A stretch of DNA of 64,000 nucleotides from Allokutzneria sp. A3M-2-11 16 (lineage in GTDB: Bacteria > Actinomycetota > Actinomycetes > Mycobacteriales > Pseudonocardiaceae), in assembly GCF_024213555.1 (NCBI RefSeq), contig NZ_JANAVO010000001.1:1426001-1490000 (forward strand), written 5' to 3'. Positions 50,024-58,758 of the stretch are shown piece after piece (the stretch's first letter is position 1; each line of letters opens with the position of its first letter). Both the position numbers and the translations under genes were made by a program. The notes beneath the pieces were generated by a model. It was not told where the DNA came from, did no database searches, and saw only the letters and a program-made list of their open reading frames with translations.

Positions 50024-50494
50024 ATGGCCAGTACACCGGCGGCGGACGTGCCGCACAGCTCGCGTTATCCATGGCCGCAGGTCACGGCGCTGGTCGTCGG
50101 TGCGGCGTTCTTCCTTGTCGGCCTCGTCGGGTTCACCGTGACCGGGTTCGGCAACTTCTTCCTGCACGACCACAACGTGCACCTGCTGGGCTTCAGCGTG
50201 AACCCGCTGCACAACCTCGTGCACTTCGTGATCGGCCTGGCGGGCATGGCCGCGTCGACCGGGCTGCGGGCCACGGCGGTGTTCGGCTGGGCGCTGGTGA
50301 TCGGCTACGGCGCGGTGTTCGTGTTCGGCCTGTTCGCGGCGTCCATCCCGGAGATCGACTTCATGAACATCAACTGGGCGGACAACGGGCTGCACCTGGT
50401 CAGCGCCGCGATCGGACTGCTGGTCGCGCTCGGCGCCGCCAAGATCGGTACCAGGGAGGGCTGGACCGATCCGCCCCGCCCCGGCACCCACTAG
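50024..50494 (+). CDS. DUF4383 membrane protein
   Basis: A 156-aa protein with four membrane helices: VTALVVGAAFFLVGLVGFTV, LHNLVHFVIGLAGMAASTGL, WALVIGYGAVFVFGLFAASI and LVSAAIGLLVALGAA. It has the family's NPLHNLVHFVIGLAG and NINWADNGLHL. The role is unknown. The last 4 nt overlap the end of the opposing GH31 gene. Confidence 0.9.
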   Translation: MASTPAADVPHSSRYPWPQVTALVVGAAFFLVGLVGFTVTGFGNFFLHDHNVHLLGFSVNPLHNLVHFVIGLAGMAASTGLRATAVFGWALVIGYGAVFVFGLFAASIPEIDFMNINWADNGLHLVSAAIGLLVALGAAKIGTREGWTDPPRPGTH

Positions 50495-53208
50495 CGCGGG
50501 GTTGTGATGAGGGTGGATGGGGTTCCGGCCGATGCTGTGAGTTTGACGGTGAGGGTTCGGGTGGTGGCGTCGTAGGTGAAGGGGGTGGAGGTACCTGCGA
50601 CGGAGACGGTTTGGGGAGGTGCCGCGACATTGCGGAAGTTCACGGTCCACGTCCGCTCGGGAACCGCGCCTGGGAATGTGCCTGCGCGGGGCATGATGGT
50701 GAGCGTTCCGGAGCCCGCGCGCTCGGTGTAGCGGATCTCGGTTCGGCCGAATTCCCCGTTGCGGTAGGCGTTTCCGTCTCCGGCGTCCTCGTAGAGCGAG
50801 AACGAGCCGACGCCGCCCGTCGCGACGTCGAGGGTCACCTGGTCCAACGGCCGCTGTCCTGAGTGGTCGACGTAGTCCGTTCGCGTGGGCAGGATTCCGC
50901 CGCCCCGCAGGAAAACCGGCATCGTGGACAGGTCGGTGGTGACCTCCTGCACGGAAGGACCGCTGTAGCGCTTGCCCGTGAAGTAGTCGGTCCAGGTGCC
51001 CGGCGGGAACCAGACCTTCGTCTTCACATCGGTCGTTCCGGGCGACGTCACCGGCGCGACCAGCACGTCGTCCCCGTAGAGGTACTGGCGGTCGAAGCGG
51101 TACGCGTCCTCGTGCTCCGGATAGTTGAGGTACATGCCCCGCGTCATCGGCAAACCGGTGTCATGAGCCTGGCGCGCGAGCGAATACGTATACGGGACAA
51201 GGGCTTCCCGGAGCTGGAGGAACTTCGTCGCGGAGGCGCGAGCCTGGTCGGCGTAGTCCCACGGGAGGCGCACGCCGTGGTTGGAATGCAGGCGCAGCAA
51301 CGGTTGGAAGGTGCCGAACTGCACCCACCTGGCGTACATGTCCTCCGGGAGCTTGTTGCCGTTCTCGAAGTAGTTGTGGGCGCCAATGTCGTGCGACTCG
51401 TACGGCATGCCGATGTTGCCGCGCCGGATCGTGTAGTAGGAGGCGAAGGACAGCAGCTCCCACGTGGACGTCGTGTCCATCGAAGTGTCCACCGTGTACC
51501 GATGCTCCGCCCAGGGGCCCGCCGGGAAGGCCGGGGTGAGCGCGTAGCCGCCGAAGCCGCTTCCGCTGCGGTTCCAAGAGAAGCCGCGTTTGCCCTGGCT
51601 GTCCGCGCGCATGGCGTACTGCGCGTTCAGCACGCTGTCCGGGGAAATGCCTTCGCCGCGCGCGAAACTGCCGTCGCAGCAGCTGTCCGGCCACCACACG
51701 TCGACGCCCTGCTCCTCGAACTTGCGGTGCAGGTTGAAGTACGCGGCGGACTCGGCGGGATTGCTGAGGTCGAAGACCCGGCACTCCTCCGGCAGGTTGC
51801 AGAGCCCGACGCGGAGGTCGCGGCCCAGCTCGGCGCGGACCTCGGCGTAGCGCGGATCGGCGGTCGCGATGCTCGGGTGGATGTTCAGCGACACCTTGAG
51901 GCCCTCGCGGTGCGCCCAGTCGAAGAAACCCTTGGGGTCCGGGAAGTACTTCGGGTCCCAGTCCCACCCGTTCCACTTGTTCGGCGCCTTGAAGTCGGTG
52001 TCGACCACGAGCGCGTCGAGCGGGACCTTGTTGGCGCGGAAGGCGGGCAGGATCTGATCGCGGTAGTCGGCGTCCGAGTGCGCGTAGTACCGCGAGTACC
52101 AGTTGCCGAAAGTCCAGCGGGGCAACAACATCGACGGCCCGGTGAGATCACGCAGATCGCGCAGGCCCTGCCGGTAGTCGTGGCCGTAGCCGAAGAAGTA
52201 GCCGTCCTGGTAGTCGGTGGTTCGCTTGGGGCGCGCGACAACCGAGCCGTTCGGCTGCATGATGCCGGTCTCGGTGTCGTTGAGCAGGTACCAGCCGTCG
52301 CGGCTGATCATGCCTTCGTAGAGCGCGCGGGGGCCGTCCGCCTCGTCGAGGCTGCGCCGCCAGCCGCCGAGGTTCGCGGCCGTGTGCGCGGGATCGGCGG
52401 GCACCGGGTAGTCGGCGTCCACCGGGGTCAGTGCGACGCTGTCGATGTCCACTCCGCAACGGCCGACTTCGGTGCACTTCACCGACATCACCGGTGCACC
52501 GGCGGGAAGGTCGACGGCGACTCGTGCGACCGCGCGCTTGTCCCAGCCGCCGGTGGGCGCGAGCACGATCGGGACGGTGACGTCGCCCGCTGTCACGGTC
52601 ATCGTCTGCGGCTCACCGCTCGGCACCGCGTTGGCGTAGCGGACCTGAACGGAATGCTTTCCAGCAGGGACTTTCTTCGCCGTCCAGCCGATGGTCGAGT
52701 TGCGCCGGGTCAGTCCAGCGACGTAGCCGCGGCCGGTGAAGCCGGGGTGCTCGTCGGCGATGATCGCGCCGTTGACGTTGCGCTGGGTCTCGGCCTCGCA
52801 GAGCTTGTTGTAGTCGCACGAGCCGACCAGCTCCCAGGCCGGACGCGCGGTCACCGCCATCGGCCCGGCCATCAGGTCCACACGCAGGTTGTCCTGGCTG
52901 AACGGACCGGAGTTGAGCCGGTACTGCAGCGTCAGCTTGCCGGTCTTAATGATGAGCAGGCCGTTTTCCGTGGTCTTGCTGAAGGACACGCGGGGCAGCT
53001 GCCGATTGACCGCGTTGAATGTGGGGCGCTCCTCGAAACGGCGGTCCCCCGCGTATTCCATCCGGATCAACGTCGGGGACAGCACCTCGAAGCGAGCCGA
53101 TCCGCTGACCACAGAGGAACCGCTGGACTGGGCCAGTACCGGGGCGGTCGAACCGATCAGGACCGCCGTCACCATCGCGAAGGCCAAAGGGGTTCTGCGC
53201 AACATCAT
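50491..53208 (-). CDS. secreted glycoside hydrolase family 31 enzyme
   Basis: A 905-aa secreted GH31 enzyme (alpha-glucosidase or alpha-xylosidase group). The signal peptide is MMLRRTPLAFAMVTAVLIGS ending near APVLAQ. An N-terminal beta domain precedes a CBM-like insert (PAGKHSVQVRYANAV). The GH31 barrel has DALVVDTDFKAPNKWNGWDW, the nucleophile region VDVWWPDSCCDG, ESHDIGAHNYFENG with the acid/base Asp, and VQFGTFQPLLRLHSNHG. C-terminal beta domains follow. The DSCCDG sequence differs from the commoner W-x-D-x-N-E, so the substrate may be unusual. The ATG at 53208 lies after GGGGAG. Confidence 0.9.
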   Translation of the reverse strand: MMLRRTPLAFAMVTAVLIGSTAPVLAQSSGSSVVSGSARFEVLSPTLIRMEYAGDRRFEERPTFNAVNRQLPRVSFSKTTENGLLIIKTGKLTLQYRLNSGPFSQDNLRVDLMAGPMAVTARPAWELVGSCDYNKLCEAETQRNVNGAIIADEHPGFTGRGYVAGLTRRNSTIGWTAKKVPAGKHSVQVRYANAVPSGEPQTMTVTAGDVTVPIVLAPTGGWDKRAVARVAVDLPAGAPVMSVKCTEVGRCGVDIDSVALTPVDADYPVPADPAHTAANLGGWRRSLDEADGPRALYEGMISRDGWYLLNDTETGIMQPNGSVVARPKRTTDYQDGYFFGYGHDYRQGLRDLRDLTGPSMLLPRWTFGNWYSRYYAHSDADYRDQILPAFRANKVPLDALVVDTDFKAPNKWNGWDWDPKYFPDPKGFFDWAHREGLKVSLNIHPSIATADPRYAEVRAELGRDLRVGLCNLPEECRVFDLSNPAESAAYFNLHRKFEEQGVDVWWPDSCCDGSFARGEGISPDSVLNAQYAMRADSQGKRGFSWNRSGSGFGGYALTPAFPAGPWAEHRYTVDTSMDTTSTWELLSFASYYTIRRGNIGMPYESHDIGAHNYFENGNKLPEDMYARWVQFGTFQPLLRLHSNHGVRLPWDYADQARASATKFLQLREALVPYTYSLARQAHDTGLPMTRGMYLNYPEHEDAYRFDRQYLYGDDVLVAPVTSPGTTDVKTKVWFPPGTWTDYFTGKRYSGPSVQEVTTDLSTMPVFLRGGGILPTRTDYVDHSGQRPLDQVTLDVATGGVGSFSLYEDAGDGNAYRNGEFGRTEIRYTERAGSGTLTIMPRAGTFPGAVPERTWTVNFRNVAAPPQTVSVAGTSTPFTYDATTRTLTVKLTASAGTPSTLITTPR

Positions 53209-53323
53209 CGCCGGCTCCCCACATATTCCGCTCGTGCGCCCCAGAGTAATCCTGATCACCACCGCACCGCTGTCCGCCGATGGGCTGTTAGCCGGGCGGG
53301 GCGGGCTGGGTACCCGGTCGGGC

Positions 53324-53920
53324 ATGAGAGTTCTCCCGCTGGGCATCGCCGTGGTCACCGCGGTCGGCGGTCTCGCGCTGACCGGAGCACCGAGTTGGCT
53401 GCTCGACCCCGACGACCGCGCCCTCGCCAAGATCCTGCTCGTCGCGGGCACCGTGCTGTTCCTCGTCGGCGGGGTCGCGCTGACCCGGTTGCTGGCCGCC
53501 GACATCGACCGCCGGTTCGACCAGCGGGGCATGCAGGTCGCCGGTTCCATCGTCAAGATCGCGGTGACGGTGGTCGGGTACGTGCTGGTCGCGCTGACCG
53601 CGTTGGGCCTGATGGCGGTGCCGGTGCAGCAGTTGCTGCTCGGCGGCGCGATCACCGGCGTGGTGGTGGGCATCGCCGCGCAGCAGACGCTCGCAAACGT
53701 TTTCGCCGGGCTGGTCGTGCTCTTCGTGCGGCCGTTCAAGGTCGGCGACACCATCGAGGTCCGCTCCGGCGCGCTGAACGGGCCGTTCACCGGGCGGGTC
53801 ATCGCGCTCGGGCTGACCTACGTCACGCTGTCCACCGAGGACGGCACGCTGCTGCTGCCGAACTCGGGCGTGCTGGCCTCCGGTCTGACGGTCAATCTTC
53901 CCTCCTCAGCGTCGGTGTGA
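53324..53920 (+). CDS. MscS-type mechanosensitive channel-like protein
   Basis: A 198-aa membrane protein: three helices, then the MscS core, LLLGGAITGVVVGIAAQQTL and ANVFAGLVVLFVRPFKVGDT, with the Gly/Ala-rich pore helix and beta domain (VITLSTEDGTLLLPNS-like end). It is shorter than E. coli MscS, ending soon after the beta domain with no vestibule, so it may be a minimal channel. The ATG at 53324 fits a short leader. Confidence 0.85.
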   Translation: MRVLPLGIAVVTAVGGLALTGAPSWLLDPDDRALAKILLVAGTVLFLVGGVALTRLLAADIDRRFDQRGMQVAGSIVKIAVTVVGYVLVALTALGLMAVPVQQLLLGGAITGVVVGIAAQQTLANVFAGLVVLFVRPFKVGDTIEVRSGALNGPFTGRVIALGLTYVTLSTEDGTLLLPNSGVLASGLTVNLPSSASV

Positions 53921-54005
53921 CTCCTGCATTCGCATGACGCCTCTGGCCAGCGGGCGGGGAAACCCGGAAAGTTAGTGGGAAAACCGGCATTCGGGGGCTG
54001 ATCAC

Positions 54006-56252
54006 ATGACCCGTTTCCACCGCCGCGGCTTCCTGCAGACCGCGCTGGCCGGAGCACTGGTAGCGGCCACACCCGGTTTGGCGTCAGCGGAATCCCCGCG
54101 TCCGCCACGCACATTCGACACGGCAGCGCTCAGAACGGCGATCACCCGTTTGCTGGGCGGAAATACCGGATGGGCGCAACAGTTCGACCTGCGACCCATG
54201 GAGCCGCCGAACGGGGCTCACGACGTATTCGACATCGCGGGCAGACGCGGCGCCATCGAGCTCAGCGCCAGCAGCCCGGTCGCCCTGATGTCGGGATTCC
54301 ACTGGTGGCTCAAGTACGTCGCGGGTGGACACCTGTCGACCAACGGCGACCGGCTCGACCTGCCACGACGGTTGCCCGCGCCGAGCAGGCCCATCACCAG
54401 GACGACCGCGCTGACCGACCGGTACGCCTACAACTTCACGGTGTTCGGTTACACCATGCCGTACTGGCACTGGGAGGACTGGGAACGCGAGCTCGACCTG
54501 CTCGCCGCGAGCGGTTACAACCGCGTCCTGACCATGGTCGGTCAGGAGATCATCTGGTACGAGCTGTTCCAGAACTTCGGGCTCACCGAGTACGAGGTGC
54601 GCCAGTGGATCGCCCAGCCCGCGCACCAGCCGTGGCAGTGGTACGGCGAGATCACCGGCTACGACGACGGCGACTCCGCGTACAGCGGCCCGGTCACCGT
54701 CGAGCTGATGCGCAAGCGCGCCGACCTCGGCAGGCGGATCAACGAGCGCATGTGGCAGCTCGGCATCACGCCGGTGCTGCCCGCGTTCATCGGCCACGTG
54801 CCGGACCGGGTTTTCGCGCAGCGCAACCCCTTCGCGAAGGTGATCCCGCAGGAGGACTACGGCGGGCACCCGCGGCCGTGGTGGCTCGCGGCGACGGACC
54901 CGCTCTGGCCGCAGCTCGCCGAGCAGTTCTACCGCTTGCAGGCCAAGCACTTCGGCACCTCCACGCACTACTCCAACGACCTCATGCACGAGGGTGGGGT
55001 GCTCGGCGACGTCAAGATCGGCGACGCCGGGCGCGCGGTGCAGGGCGCGCTCACCAAGGCCGTGCCGAACGCGACGTGGCTTTTGCAGGCGTGGCAAGGG
55101 AATCCGCGCAAGGAGCTGATCGAGTCGATCGACAAGAACCGGGTGATCGTGCTCGACCTGGACTCCGACGACGGTCCACTGTGGAACAAGACGAACGCTT
55201 TCTGGGGCGCGCCATGGGCTTGGGGCACGATCCAGAACTTCGGCGGCAGGCTCGGCATGTTCGGCAACCTCATCGAGCCCGGGCGCACCCTGCCCGCGGT
55301 GCGCAAGGCGCCGGACCGGGGACGGCTCACCGGCACCGCGATGGTGCTGGAGGGGACCTACCACAACCCCGTGGTCGGCGACCTGCTCGCGGAGATGACG
55401 TGGCGGGACGAGCCGGTCGAGCTGGACGGCTGGATCGCCGACTACGTGCGGCGCCGCTACGGGACCGCCGACCAGAACGCGCTGACGGCGTGGCGGGTGC
55501 TGCTGAACACGGCGTACTCGTACAAGTCGACCGGGCACAACAGCGGTGAGGGCCCGCACGAGACGCCCTTCGCCGCCGAGCCCGCCTTGACGGTGACGTC
55601 GGCGTCGTCCTTCGCACCCAAGACGTGGCGGTATCCGCCGGAGCAGTTCGAGCCCGCGCTCGCCGCGTTGCTGCGCGTGCACCCGATGCTGCGGCAGCTG
55701 AAGACCTACCGCTACGACCTGGTTGACGTCACCCGTCAAGTACTGGCCAACCGCGCGCGCCGCGTGCTCGACCGCGTCCGCACGGCCTACCAGGCGAAGA
55801 ACCGGCTCGAAGTGGAACGGCTGGGCGCGCGCTTCCTGCACTACGCCGACCTGACCGATCGGGTGCTCGGCACGCACGAGCAGTGGATGCTCGGGCCGTG
55901 GGAGCAGCGCGCGAAGTTGTGGGCCAGCACGCCGCTCGAAGAGGAGATCCTGGTGTGGAACGCCAGATCCATCCTCACGATCTGGACGATCAAGGGCTGC
56001 GGCGTGTTCCACGAGTACGCCAACCGCGACTGGCACGGCCTGGTGGGCCAGTACTACAAGGCGCGGTGGCAGCGGTGGTTCACGGAGCTGGCGAAGACGG
56101 TGGACCTCGGCGTCCCGCCGGTGTTCAACGACTGGTGCTCGCGCGCCGACAACTGGGCGAGGCGGGCGGAGGCGCACCCGACCAAGCCGCTCGGCGACAC
56201 CTACACGATCGCCGCCGGGATCGCGGCGGAGTTGGCGGGTGAAAAAGACTAA
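54006..56252 (+). CDS. secreted alpha-N-acetylglucosaminidase, GH89
   Basis: A 748-aa enzyme of the NAGLU family that releases terminal alpha-GlcNAc from glycans. A Tat-type signal (FHRRGFLQTALAGALVAATP) suggests export in folded form. The N-terminal domain is followed by the barrel: YNFTVFGYTMPYWHWEDWER, LLAASGYNRVLTMVGQE, HYSNDLMHEGG (candidate acid Glu) and GTAMVLEGTYHNPVVGDLL (candidate nucleophile Glu). The C-terminal helical domain is present. The length agrees with the family. GH31 and GH89 together suggest glycan scavenging. Confidence 0.94.
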   Translation: MTRFHRRGFLQTALAGALVAATPGLASAESPRPPRTFDTAALRTAITRLLGGNTGWAQQFDLRPMEPPNGAHDVFDIAGRRGAIELSASSPVALMSGFHWWLKYVAGGHLSTNGDRLDLPRRLPAPSRPITRTTALTDRYAYNFTVFGYTMPYWHWEDWERELDLLAASGYNRVLTMVGQEIIWYELFQNFGLTEYEVRQWIAQPAHQPWQWYGEITGYDDGDSAYSGPVTVELMRKRADLGRRINERMWQLGITPVLPAFIGHVPDRVFAQRNPFAKVIPQEDYGGHPRPWWLAATDPLWPQLAEQFYRLQAKHFGTSTHYSNDLMHEGGVLGDVKIGDAGRAVQGALTKAVPNATWLLQAWQGNPRKELIESIDKNRVIVLDLDSDDGPLWNKTNAFWGAPWAWGTIQNFGGRLGMFGNLIEPGRTLPAVRKAPDRGRLTGTAMVLEGTYHNPVVGDLLAEMTWRDEPVELDGWIADYVRRRYGTADQNALTAWRVLLNTAYSYKSTGHNSGEGPHETPFAAEPALTVTSASSFAPKTWRYPPEQFEPALAALLRVHPMLRQLKTYRYDLVDVTRQVLANRARRVLDRVRTAYQAKNRLEVERLGARFLHYADLTDRVLGTHEQWMLGPWEQRAKLWASTPLEEEILVWNARSILTIWTIKGCGVFHEYANRDWHGLVGQYYKARWQRWFTELAKTVDLGVPPVFNDWCSRADNWARRAEAHPTKPLGDTYTIAAGIAAELAGEKD

Positions 56253-56292
56253 CTTCCGACACACGCGTGTCCGGTTGTGACAGATTTGCCGG

Positions 56293-57045
56293 GTGCGCGA
56301 TTTCTTCAAGGGAATTCGGATGTTCGGTCAAGGACTGGGCATTCTTCTCGGCAAACCGAGGCTGCTGCTGATCGGCGCGCTGCCGGCGATCCTGACGATG
56401 GCGCTGCTGATCGGCGGCCTCGTCACGCTGTTCTACTCGCTGGACGAGCTGGCTCCGGTGGTCACGCCGTTCGCCGACACGTGGTCGGAGGGAGCGCGGA
56501 ACGTCCTGCGGATCGCGGCCTCCGTCGTGCTGTTCGCGACGGGCCTGATGATCGGCGTGTTCCTGTTCTCCGGGCTCACGCTGGCGATCGGCGGCCCGTT
56601 CTACGAGACCATCGCGGAGAAGGTCGAGGACGACCTAGGCGGTGTTCCCGACGCCGTCGACCTCGGCTTCTTCACGTTGCTGGGCATGGGGATCGCGGAC
56701 ACGTTCCGGCTGCTCCTGCGGTCGCTGCTGTTCACGATCCCGCTGTTCTTCGCCGGTTTCATCCCGGTGTTCGGGCAGTTCGTCGTCCCCGTGCTGCTGG
56801 CGTTGGTGGCGTCGTGGTTCCTGGCGCTCGAACTGATCGGCGTGCCGTTCTACCGGCGCGGCATGGGTTTGCAGGAGCGGCGGGGACTGATGCGCAAGCG
56901 CAGGATGCTGGCCTTCGGGCTCGGGCTGCCGACCACGCTGCTGTGCATGATCCCGTTGGCGGGCATCATCGTCATGCCCGTGGCGTTCGTCGGCGGGGTC
57001 CTCGTGGCCCGCGAGACCCTGGGCCTGCCCTCCAGCCCGCGCTAG
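56293..57045 (+). CDS. EI24/CysZ-like membrane protein
   Basis: A 250-aa EI24-domain protein with about five membrane helices: GALPAILTMALLIGGLVTLF, VVLFATGLMIGVFLFSGLTL, LLFTIPLFFAGFIPVFGQFV, PVLLALVASWFLALELIGVP and LAGIIVMPVAFVGGVLVARE. It starts VRDFFKGIRMFGQGLGILLG and has the family LIGVPFYRRGM. Bacterial CysZ members carry sulfate; the role here is unproven. The GTG start at 56293 follows a possible CAGATT -10 box. Confidence 0.9.
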   Translation: MRDFFKGIRMFGQGLGILLGKPRLLLIGALPAILTMALLIGGLVTLFYSLDELAPVVTPFADTWSEGARNVLRIAASVVLFATGLMIGVFLFSGLTLAIGGPFYETIAEKVEDDLGGVPDAVDLGFFTLLGMGIADTFRLLLRSLLFTIPLFFAGFIPVFGQFVVPVLLALVASWFLALELIGVPFYRRGMGLQERRGLMRKRRMLAFGLGLPTTLLCMIPLAGIIVMPVAFVGGVLVARETLGLPSSPR

Positions 57046-57051
57046 GCGCGG

Positions 57052-57406
57052 CTACTCGGTGGCTTTCGGGTGTTTGGTACTGGCGAACTCCACCCACACG
57101 GTTCGCCGATCCACGTCGACCAGGTACCAGATCCGTCCGCCTGCCGTGACCTCGATCTGCCAGCGGGCCAGGGGCCTCCCGTCGAAGGTCCCCTCAGCGA
57201 AATCCGGCCCGTAGTCGATGCTGCCTGGTGGTTTGCTGCTGTGGCGCGGGATTGGTGCTCATCTGCTCCCATGCCCAGCGCGTGTTGCCCGGCGCCTGCC
57301 GACACAGCTCTTCCCAGCCCTTGCCCGCATCATTGCTGCTGAAGCGCACGTCCCACTGATCCGCACCGGGTGGTGGTGCCACCCGGTGCCTGCGCTTTCC
57401 TGTCAT
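57052..57406 (-). pseudogene. frameshifted RelE/ParE-type toxin gene
   Basis: The N-terminal part (DQWDVRFSSNDAGKGWEELC to RQHRLRA) is in one frame. The C-terminal part (DFAEGTFDGRPLARWQIEV, then GRIWYLVDVDRRTVWVEFAS and HPKATE) is in another. Removing one G of the GG on the minus strand at 57204-57205 joins them exactly where the family continues. The first frame would stop after 70 aa. Either the toxin has been inactivated by a one-base insertion or this is a sequencing error. The ATG at 57406 overlaps the antitoxin stop by 4 nt. Confidence 0.8.
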
Positions 57407-57879
57407 GCCAGAGGTTCCGGGACGGGTCCGAAGTCGCGGCCTTCCTCACGGAGGCGCTGAGCCAGCTCGGGGTCAGCGTGGATCGCCGCGGTGTTCCGCC
57501 ACGCCGCGATGACCGTCGCGACCGGCTGAGGGTTGTCGAGTTCGGCCACCGCGTTCAGTGTCTCCACCAACTCCACGACGAACGCGCGGACGTGCTCGGC
57601 TTCGAGGAAGCGCACCCAGGGGAATGCCTCCGGGATGATCTCGGTGACCAGCGTGCACACGTCGCCGCGGCGCATGAGGGCCATGAACATCTTCGTCGTC
57701 GCCGAGACGACCTCGACCTCCTGCTCCGAGCGCGCGACCGTGGTCAGGACCACGTCCTCGTCATCCCTTCTGCGCAGTAACACCCGGTGCTGGGCCGAGT
57801 TCTTGAGCAGTTCGATCGTGGTCGCGGGCGCGCGCAACAGATCGGACCACGGGGCTTCGACTGCACGCTGCTCGGTCAT
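57403..57879 (-). CDS. Phd-type antitoxin
   Basis: A 158-aa antitoxin of the actinobacterial Phd-like family: WSDLLRAPATTIELLKNSAQ, VLLRRRDDEDVVLTTVARSE, EAFPWVRFLEAEHVRAFVVE, ending EEGRDFGPVPEPLA. It would bind the downstream RelE-type toxin and its own operator. A TAGTAT -10 box (57887-57892) lies 7 nt before the ATG. An ACTTC-a-GAAGT dyad (57892-57902) touches it. With the toxin broken, the antitoxin may be a relic or still act as a regulator. Confidence 0.85.
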   Translation of the reverse strand: MTEQRAVEAPWSDLLRAPATTIELLKNSAQHRVLLRRRDDEDVVLTTVARSEQEVEVVSATTKMFMALMRRGDVCTLVTEIIPEAFPWVRFLEAEHVRAFVVELVETLNAVAELDNPQPVATVIAAWRNTAAIHADPELAQRLREEGRDFGPVPEPLA

Positions 57880-57886
57880 GAGTTCA

Positions 57887-57902
57887 ATACTACTTCAGAA
57901 GT
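57887..57902 (-). promoter_or_regulatory. toxin-antitoxin promoter and operator
   Basis: A minus-strand -10 box TAGTAT (57887-57892) ends 7 nt before the antitoxin ATG. ACTTC-A-GAAGT (57892-57902) is an 11-bp dyad next to it and is the likely autorepression site. Confidence 0.55.
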
Positions 57903-57937
57903 TGCGCTGGTGCTATGTCGCTTGTGGAACGGGGGTT

Positions 57938-57990
57938 GGGGGCGGTTTGCGACGGTTTTGGTGGGGGTTGGGGGTACTTGAAGACGTCCC
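57938..57990. repeat. inverted-repeat family member C, right half only
   Basis: GGGGGCGGTTTGCG (57938-57951) and ACTTGAAGACGTCCC (57976-57990) match the right half of the element at 24503-24558 in the same order. The left half is missing, so this is a decayed or half-size copy. It lies between the antitoxin promoter and the GntR gene end. Confidence 0.65.
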
Positions 57991-58001
57991 TACCGCGGGG
58001 G

Positions 58002-58670
58002 TCAGGTGGCGGGGAGGGTTAGGTCATGGGTGAGGGCGGTCATTGCGCCCAGGACGTGTTCCTCCGCCACTCGGGCGAGGCGCTTTTCTGCTGTTCCGCG
58101 TAGCAGCTCGACCAGTTCGCGGTGCTCGTCGACGACCAGCCCGCGATAGCCCGCCCGGCCGAGGCGGATGCGGGTGAGCTGGCAGAGGCGGACCGAGGAG
58201 CGCAGCGCCAGCCACGCCTCGCGCAGTCTGCGGTGCCGGGCGGCGCGGTAGACGCGGTCGTGGAACTCGATGTCGAGTGCGAGCAGCTCGGCGGCGTCGG
58301 CGCCCGACTCCACTGCCAAAGCCATGCGGTCGACGACGCCGTCGAGCTCGGCCAGCTCCGAAGGGGTGGCCCGCTGCGCGGCCAGGGTGCTGGCCAGCCG
58401 TTCGATGGTGGCGCGCAGGGTGTAGACCTCCTCGGCCACCTCGGGTGTCACGTCGGTGACGCGCGTGCCGCGGTGCCACTCGCTCTGCACCAGGCCCTCG
58501 TGCTCCAGCTGCGCCAGCGCCTCGCGGACCGCGCCCCTGCTCACGCCGAGGGTTCCGGCCAGTTCGACCTCGCGCAACGCGGTCCCGGGCAGGAACGTGC
58601 CGTCGAGGATGGCGTCGCGGATGCGGTCCGCGGCCCCACCGGAGAGCCCCCGACGTTCAACCTTCTTCAT
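58002..58670 (-). CDS. GntR family regulator, FadR/FCD subgroup
   Basis: A 222-aa regulator: winged helix (GAADRIRDAILDGTFLPGTA, TLGVSRGAVREALAQLEHEG) and a helical FCD ligand domain with metal-type His/Asp (LALDIEFHDRVYRAARHRRL, VDEHRELVELL). FCD members sense small organic acids. It is divergent from VOC and SDR genes, its likely targets. The start is the ATG at 58670. Confidence 0.93.
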   Translation of the reverse strand: MKKVERRGLSGGAADRIRDAILDGTFLPGTALREVELAGTLGVSRGAVREALAQLEHEGLVQSEWHRGTRVTDVTPEVAEEVYTLRATIERLASTLAAQRATPSELAELDGVVDRMALAVESGADAAELLALDIEFHDRVYRAARHRRLREAWLALRSSVRLCQLTRIRLGRAGYRGLVVDEHRELVELLRGTAEKRLARVAEEHVLGAMTALTHDLTLPAT

Positions 58671-58694
58671 TTTTCCATCCTAGCGGTGTGAGCA

Positions 58695-58747
58695 ATATGC
58701 ATATAGCCTGCGGGAACACGTTCAGCTCTTGTCCGAATGTCGACATT
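58695..58747. promoter_or_regulatory. two palindromes in the GntR-VOC divergent region
   Basis: ATATGCATAT (58695-58704) is a perfect 10-bp palindrome, a good FadR-subgroup operator candidate about 25 bp before the GntR start. AATGTCGACATT (58736-58747) is a perfect 12-bp palindrome directly before the AGGAGGG ribosome site of the VOC gene. Confidence 0.6.
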
Positions 58748-58758
58748 AGGAGGGTGCG

